DNA of 64,000 bases, from contig JANFOG010000006.1 of NCBI GenBank assembly GCA_024336345.1, positions 1,736,001 through 1,800,000 on the forward strand, written 5' to 3'. Below are positions 58,801 through 64,000 of the stretch, one piece after another. Origin of the DNA: Mariannaea sp. PMI_226. Its lineage: Eukaryota; Ascomycota; Sordariomycetes; Hypocreales; Nectriaceae. Both the position numbers and the translations under genes were made by a program. How positions within the stretch are numbered: position 1 is the stretch's first letter; each line of letters starts with the position of its first letter. The notes beneath the pieces are model-generated. The model had not been told where the DNA came from. It did no database searches and saw only the letters and a list, made by a program, of their open reading frames with translations.

Positions 58801-61771
58801 TAATTGCCTAGGATTATAAAGGTCAACAGTCTAGATCCTAAACCGAGTTAAGAGGCCTACATGTATGCCGCCGATGAGGCTCACTCCCCAGAACATCCTT
58901 GACCAATTGCATAGTTGCTTCTCCGGTAACTGGCCATGTTTGGTTTAAATATTGTGCGCAAGTCAAGGCCTGTGCATCCTGGTGGGATCCAGTCAATGTA
59001 ATAACCGTGGGGACTGCCTCTGCTGGTTTGGTGGTATATCCTTGCCTCTCAAGAAAGTCTGATGGGTTCCAGCAGACCTGGAAAAGACATAGAAATAGCT
59101 GTGTAGATGCGTCTCCGTTCTCCCTTATTGATGGCCGCAGAGAACGAATGATCTGTAGCCTAATTGTCTCATTAATTCTCGGCTCAGTTGGAGAGAGGTG
59201 TAATTCCGCGCGTAAGCTTTCACGGAGCCATCGGAACGCTTCGGATTCGAGTACGAGGTCTCTATGGCCAGAGAGCCATTTCCCATGGTCATCTTGCGTA
59301 TTTTGATCTTTTTTCCTTGATTCTCCGGTTTTCGAATCCTCATCAAGCATTTTCTTGGGTAGTAATGGAATTGTCGACGTCGGCCCGTCCGCATCGTCTG
59401 CACTACGGGCTTGGAACCTTGACTGCTCGAGTCGAATCACTTGCTGTTTTGAAAGCCAGGAGCCTACCAACTCATCCTCAGCTAATTCCTCAGAACTGAC
59501 AGCTGGGGTATCCGGAGAAGTCTTCAGTTGTCCGTAGCTCTCGGTCTCGAAGAGTGTGGCAATTTCCCTGGAATGAAGTATCAATATTCCCATATAAAAC
59601 CAACTTCCTCTATGTAGACACTCTTTTTGGTAGGTACTTACCTCCAATGGGTTTGAATAAAAACCATGATATCATGATTTATTTGTGCTGGTGTCTCATG
59701 ACCAAATCGTGATGCGAACGCCTCGAGCAAATCCGGAAGAATACCTGATATTCTTTCAAGGGACTGTTTATCCAATTTCAAGTCGGCAACGCTGTCAAAT
59801 AAGTACTGCGAGAATTCCAGTATGAAGTTATATCTTTGGAAAGAGTCATCTCTTTTGGAAGGATTGTCTTGGGGATAGGAATGACGGGAATCCAACTCAT
59901 CCCGCCGGCCTTCAGTAGCCAAACTGCGTTTGCGACGAACCTTCTGCTCCCAGCATCTGTCGACAGCTTCAGAGACAGTATCCCATTGTGCAGTCTCAAT
60001 CCGGCCAATGAATAAGACCTTCACATTGTGCTCCACCGTGACCAGCTTCGAGTAATTTACTCGAGACTCCTTGCTTAGTTTCTCGCCTTCTTCGGTCAAG
60101 TGAATTTTGACAGGAGGAAAGCCAAGCCTGGGCTCTCCTGGGAGAAGTCGTGCTTTGTAGCCTTTTTCGTATATGATACCGTGTTTCTCGGGCTTGGTCC
60201 CTCTTTTGGTGCAACCTTTGCCACCATACGTGAGGATAGGCCTGCCATGTTAATATAAACGTTTGCATATCTCATCAGCACCTTGACTTACACACAGGTG
60301 CAATGACCATGATCATTGGCAATCACGATGAATCGACGGAATCGCATAAATATCCTGCCTCCAAATCTGTCTCTAACTTCGATACGGTCTGATATTGATG
60401 GCGCACGCTCGGTGACATCATCCTGCGACTCGGGCCATAAAACTTTGAAGATCTTGCATAACGTTAGCAACCGGCAATTTGACAGGAGAAAGGTCATATA
60501 CTTCTCCAGGCTGAAACCTGTGCGGGGGTTCAACACGGTATCCTATGTACAATGAGCGAGCTTTCTCCTTTTACGTATTATTATACCCACGAGGATCTAG
60601 TTCCTCCGCTTCCGTTTCAGTGGCTAAGATATGGGTATCTGAGCTCGCGTGTGGTGTTGTTGGACCACCGTCTTCATATTCATATACTTCATACGGATTA
60701 GCGTGTTGCTGTAAATTCAAAAATGGCTTAAACGCATACCACCGTAGGCGGAATTTGATGATTCTCCGGCGGTGTGATGGCCATACTCATAACTGCGGCT
60801 GGCGGCTATAGCGGCTTCTAACATGGCTTCTTCGTCCTCGACGTAATCCGTTCCAGCATACCGCCCAGCTTTCCTGGCTAATATGTTCACTAAGTTAGCA
60901 AGCCAGTGATTACGGCTGGGAGTGGAAAATTGCAAAGTACAAAAGGATCTGGCATACTTGATGTTGAGGCACCGCTGTAATTGATTGCAGGGTCTGTTCG
61001 TGTAAGCTCCCGTACGGACTATTAGTTGGAGGGTAACTTTCCTGCTACATATTGTTCAAGTCTCTGTGAATACTCGTCTGTTCCCCGAGTTTCAGAATCA
61101 TAATCTGATACCAATAGTGAGCCATGATTCCTAGTTCTTATATTTTATCAAAAGAGATGGCTCACTAGGTTCATCCAGACTAGCACGCTCAGAGAAACTA
61201 GCATATGAAGTGTCTCGTTCTGTATCCTCACCATCATCACGACTGACGGAGCCTTTGCCCTTGGATCTACTCGATAGTGATTTAGAGTCTGATGACCTGG
61301 AGGCCTTCGACTTCTTGGACGAGGATTGAGTTTTGGATGACCGCTTCGATGAACTCATGGCAATTGTGTATTCAGGATCTGTACCCGTTAGCTTTTCATC
61401 TGAACCAAAGATTGGGTAGTAAATGTATCTCGAGTAACTTACTTTGCTCGCCCTCAGGGTCATCGGTTGGATAGGGATCCTGAAGTGGCTCTGAATCTCG
61501 GACAAGTCCATCAAAGCCAGTGTCGCGAGGAGCTGCCACATCCTTAGTCATGCTAGTTACAACAGAATCATGCTACTTTACAATATTACCTAGTGATGAA
61601 TACCACTCAAAGTCTAATCGGCCTGTGATCCTTAAGTACAAGGAGCTTGTAGCAAACAGAGCAGGGGGACGAACCATCAGTGTCTTGGCGCTGACGATAG
61701 TACCTCCGGTGTTCTTCGTTCCAGGTCCACTCTGACCACTCGCCCCAGCGTGTCGCCTTAGGCCTATACAT
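55801..61771 (-). CDS. Giant DUF6590 - C-terminal nucleoside phosphorylase (Pfs) domain protein, at least 13 exons
   Basis: Minus-strand exons fixed by phase: 61771-61675, 61622-61590, 61532-61443, 61378-61166, [one or two unresolved exons between about 61120 and 60740], 60686-60591, 60542-60502, 60452-60292, 60241-59642, 59567-58861, 58807-58127 and 58097-55801, giving roughly 1,700-1,800 residues. Order of parts: a charged start (WGEWSEWTWNEEHRRYYR); a Ser/Lys-rich linker; a DUF6590 domain (LDPRYRVEPPHRF to FIVIANDHGHCTCVPILTYG); a central region with ITLTGSHQDAQALTCAQYL; and a C-terminal PNP_UDP_1 domain starting YTVGIICGLPKELLAVRALF and ending VIRGICDYADSYKNK. This C-terminal domain is shared with fungal NLR-like proteins, but no NACHT or NB-ARC motif is visible. 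Probably cytosolic, possibly in nucleotide-based self/non-self or stress responses; that role is inference. Frame conflict near 61040-61080 could be a hidden intron or a frameshift. Confidence 0.8.
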
Positions 61772-64000
61772 GATGGATTTTCTGCGAGTGTGTATAGAAG
61801 AACGGGGTGGTATCTGGTATCCACGCAATCGGACAGCTAGGCAGGTAAAGCACTGAATAAACAGGTAGCTTGTCGAACGAGGAACAGGCTCGTGGAATAA
61901 AACTGAAAACAGTAGATAACGTGCTGCATCAAGGTCGGCCTCGAGGCTTGAAGCTATTGGTCGACGAGCTTATGAGTCCAAGGCTTAAAAGCTCGGATGG
62001 GTCTGCCTGAGGGAAGGGAATAATTGGTGAAACTTTTGTAAGAAGCTGTCTGTCATATAGCTCAGCAGCTAAAAGATACGACCCTCCGACCTAGGTGCAT
62101 GGGAATAGGCAATATAAATGGCTGCTGTTAGCACCTTGTCGGTGGGTATAAGTGAGAGAGTCTGCGATGATGAACTGTGGGCGGTTGATGAGTAGGGAGG
62201 ATAGATGCGCGTGCAAATGTATCTGTATGTTGACTATCTTGCATAGGCTTTGAGCCAGAACCCTATTTTTCTGTCTTCTCCTCCTTGGCTGGAGATTTGG
62301 GTAATTGCTCGCTCCTAGCAGGATGAAGGGAGCAAGTGGGGAGAATTCGATAAGAGTATGTTAGTGTGGTTCTGTTGATGATAGAACCCAGGTGCAATTG
62401 CGGCAAAGTTCTGTTGTATGCAGTAAGGCAGTGTACACTACTCAGGCAGCAAATTAACCTACAATCTTCCCATGTGGCTTGCTACACGATTTGGTTCAAA
62501 TATGATAGTTGGTAGGCTGAAGGCTCAGCCGCGTTTCTGCCTCAGGGGCAGCGACAGAGCATGGGAAGCTGTCAGACAGATGAAGTGGAATGAATTAGTC
62601 TGCCGGGGGAGAATAGGTAAATGATAATCATAAGGCCATGGTGGACACGAGCGAGGACCGTGAGGCCATTCACAAGGGACTTTCCCAGGCTGTTCAAGGC
62701 ACTCTCGTCGTTGTGTGATTCTTCCTCGCAACCCCTCATTTCTTAGTCATCTATAAGAAGTCTGCCTTACATCCTGATGTGTGGTGCCATTCCTGCACAT
62801 TGCGCTGAAATGGGTTGACCTTGTTGTTTTATTGGTCGAGTGGTCACATGAGCCTCTCGTTACGTATTTGGATATCTAGTCAATGCCTTTAGAAAAATGA
62901 ATCAGGTGGTAATGCTTAGAGAATCCAAATCAAGTTATTGTTGGACAGATATAAAAGGGCATGTTCTACATAAAGTTGATAAACCTGAATATATGTTAAA
63001 GATAGCAAAGGATAAAATGTATAAAGATTACAGGAGTATCAATAGCTTTCGATGTAACGGCTGACGCAGGGTGACTCTCCAAGCGATAGAACTTCCCAGC
63101 TGCAAGGCCAGAGAAGATGGACCAATCCTAGCGCAATGTGCGAGGATCGCAAGATAAACTAGTATTCAAGGCAATCTCCTCCAAAAAAGTACTGGCATCA
63201 GTAAAGATTCATATTTTTTTTATTTCTGAAATAGTAGAGTATGTAAAGATTCCTTTGTGAATCTAAACCAAAGCTTGGTCTCCTCTTTTAGGACTTTGGC
63301 AAGCAGGAATGCAAAATGACCTGCAAAATTGGCATTCCAAAAAGTGTTCTCAATCCTCCAATAGTAGAACCCTATTCGCGATCACCCTATACTTGATGTA
63401 CATATCATCATTATAACTACTAGCAATATTTATTATTAGTGTAACGTCACCGCAGGCGTAAAATAGTCCCAACTTTAACAGTAATGGACAGTCTCGTGGA
63501 TACCCATCCACTGAGCTTTGTGTTGGCAGGGGTGCGCGGCTATGCATATAATGTATTCCGCAGCTTAAACATAAGTACAAACTAGAGAGAAGAAACGCAC
63601 CACTTGACCTTACCGACCGTAGATAAGTAGGCTAAATAGCATTTGCCTGCGCTATTGGTGTTCCATTTGGGTCTCGGATCTCTATCCGATCCTTTCGGGT
63701 TTCGGGTTGCCTTCAAGCATCCTACCCGTGGTTTGGGGGCTACTGCTGTTTCTGAAATTAGGCGTCAAGAATATCAGGTCAGTTATAATGTTAGTTCGTC
63801 ACGTACACGTATAATGGAATGGATAACTCGAACTCGAAAAATTCAACAATAGTTTTAATTGTTGTCCCATTGCCCAAAGGCAAGTTGGAGCCATCTTTTC
63901 GAGAATCATAAGCCACGAACGAAGATGTGTATCCCCGCTCGGATTCTGGCCCGGTCTCCCTCTCTCCACCCGAATGGCGTATACCACAATCGGTATAATA
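61772..64000. other. Intergenic to window end, no gene seen
   Basis: Promoter side of the giant gene followed by AT-rich sequence. Only short frames without domains; a gene could begin beyond the window edge. Confidence 0.55.

Noticed and set aside
1..64000. Search for a PKS, NRPS, DMATS or terpene-synthase backbone gene
   Set aside because: No such domain is visible in any frame, so I do not call a secondary-metabolite cluster despite the many regulators.
1..64000. CRISPR arrays, tRNA and rRNA genes
   Set aside because: The genome is fungal and no direct-repeat array or cloverleaf/rRNA sequence stood out; short tandem repeats found here are simple slippage products.

Overview
This window is nuclear DNA of a filamentous ascomycete, most likely an Eurotiomycete of the Aspergillus/Penicillium type. 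It shows short GT-AG introns (about 48-93 nt; one of about 207 nt) with CTAAC/CTAAT-like branch sites, many Zn2Cys6 regulators, a fungal HHE hemerythrin, a Dal5-type transporter, a copy of the sterol C-22 desaturase gene (erg5/CYP61), and a DUF6590-Pfs giant protein. Genes are sparse and the long gaps hold relics. It looks like an accessory, rearranged region, not a conserved core block. Exon coordinates were assembled by hand by checking splice signals, reading phase and protein continuity.

Layout. 1-7.6 kb: two intact Zn2Cys6 factors. 10-11.1 kb: an MDR-family NAD(P)H oxidoreductase. 12.3-14.4 kb: a decayed Zn2Cys6/DUF3468 factor. 15.2-20.2 kb (minus strand): hemerythrin, HpcH/HpaI-type aldolase and an SDR reductase, separated by a dispersed repeat. 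22-32.6 kb: Zn2Cys6 factor, a relic of the nearby transporter, a bZIP, a second Zn2Cys6 factor, an intact Dal5-type MFS transporter, and a second bZIP. 33.7-34.1 kb: an inverted copy of the dispersed repeat. 35.8-38 kb: an M13 metallopeptidase. 38.8-40.4 kb: another Zn2Cys6 factor. 42.2-43.3 kb: a dead Tc1/mariner transposase. 43.7-44.5 kb: an alpha/beta hydrolase. 46.8-49.4 kb: truncated pseudogenes of erg5 and an agmatinase-like ureohydrolase. 50.4-52.5 kb: a close paralogue of the 27 kb Zn2Cys6 factor. 55.8-61.8 kb: a 13-or-more-exon gene for a very large protein with a DUF6590 domain and a C-terminal nucleoside-phosphorylase (Pfs) domain. The last 2 kb has no gene I can support.

How it may work. 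Nine transcription-factor loci (seven Zn2Cys6, two bZIP) share 64 kb with only a few enzymes and one transporter; there is no PKS, NRPS or terpene-synthase backbone. The aldolase, SDR, MDR oxidoreductase, alpha/beta hydrolase and Dal5-type transporter could form a small catabolic set for organic or sugar acids, but this is inference. The most striking non-coding signal is a 16-bp palindrome of the form CGG-N10-CCG (consensus CGGGTACNNGTACCCG). It occurs seven times, three times with perfect arms, always between genes. This is the geometry bound by Zn2Cys6 dimers, so it is a candidate shared operator of one of the local regulators.
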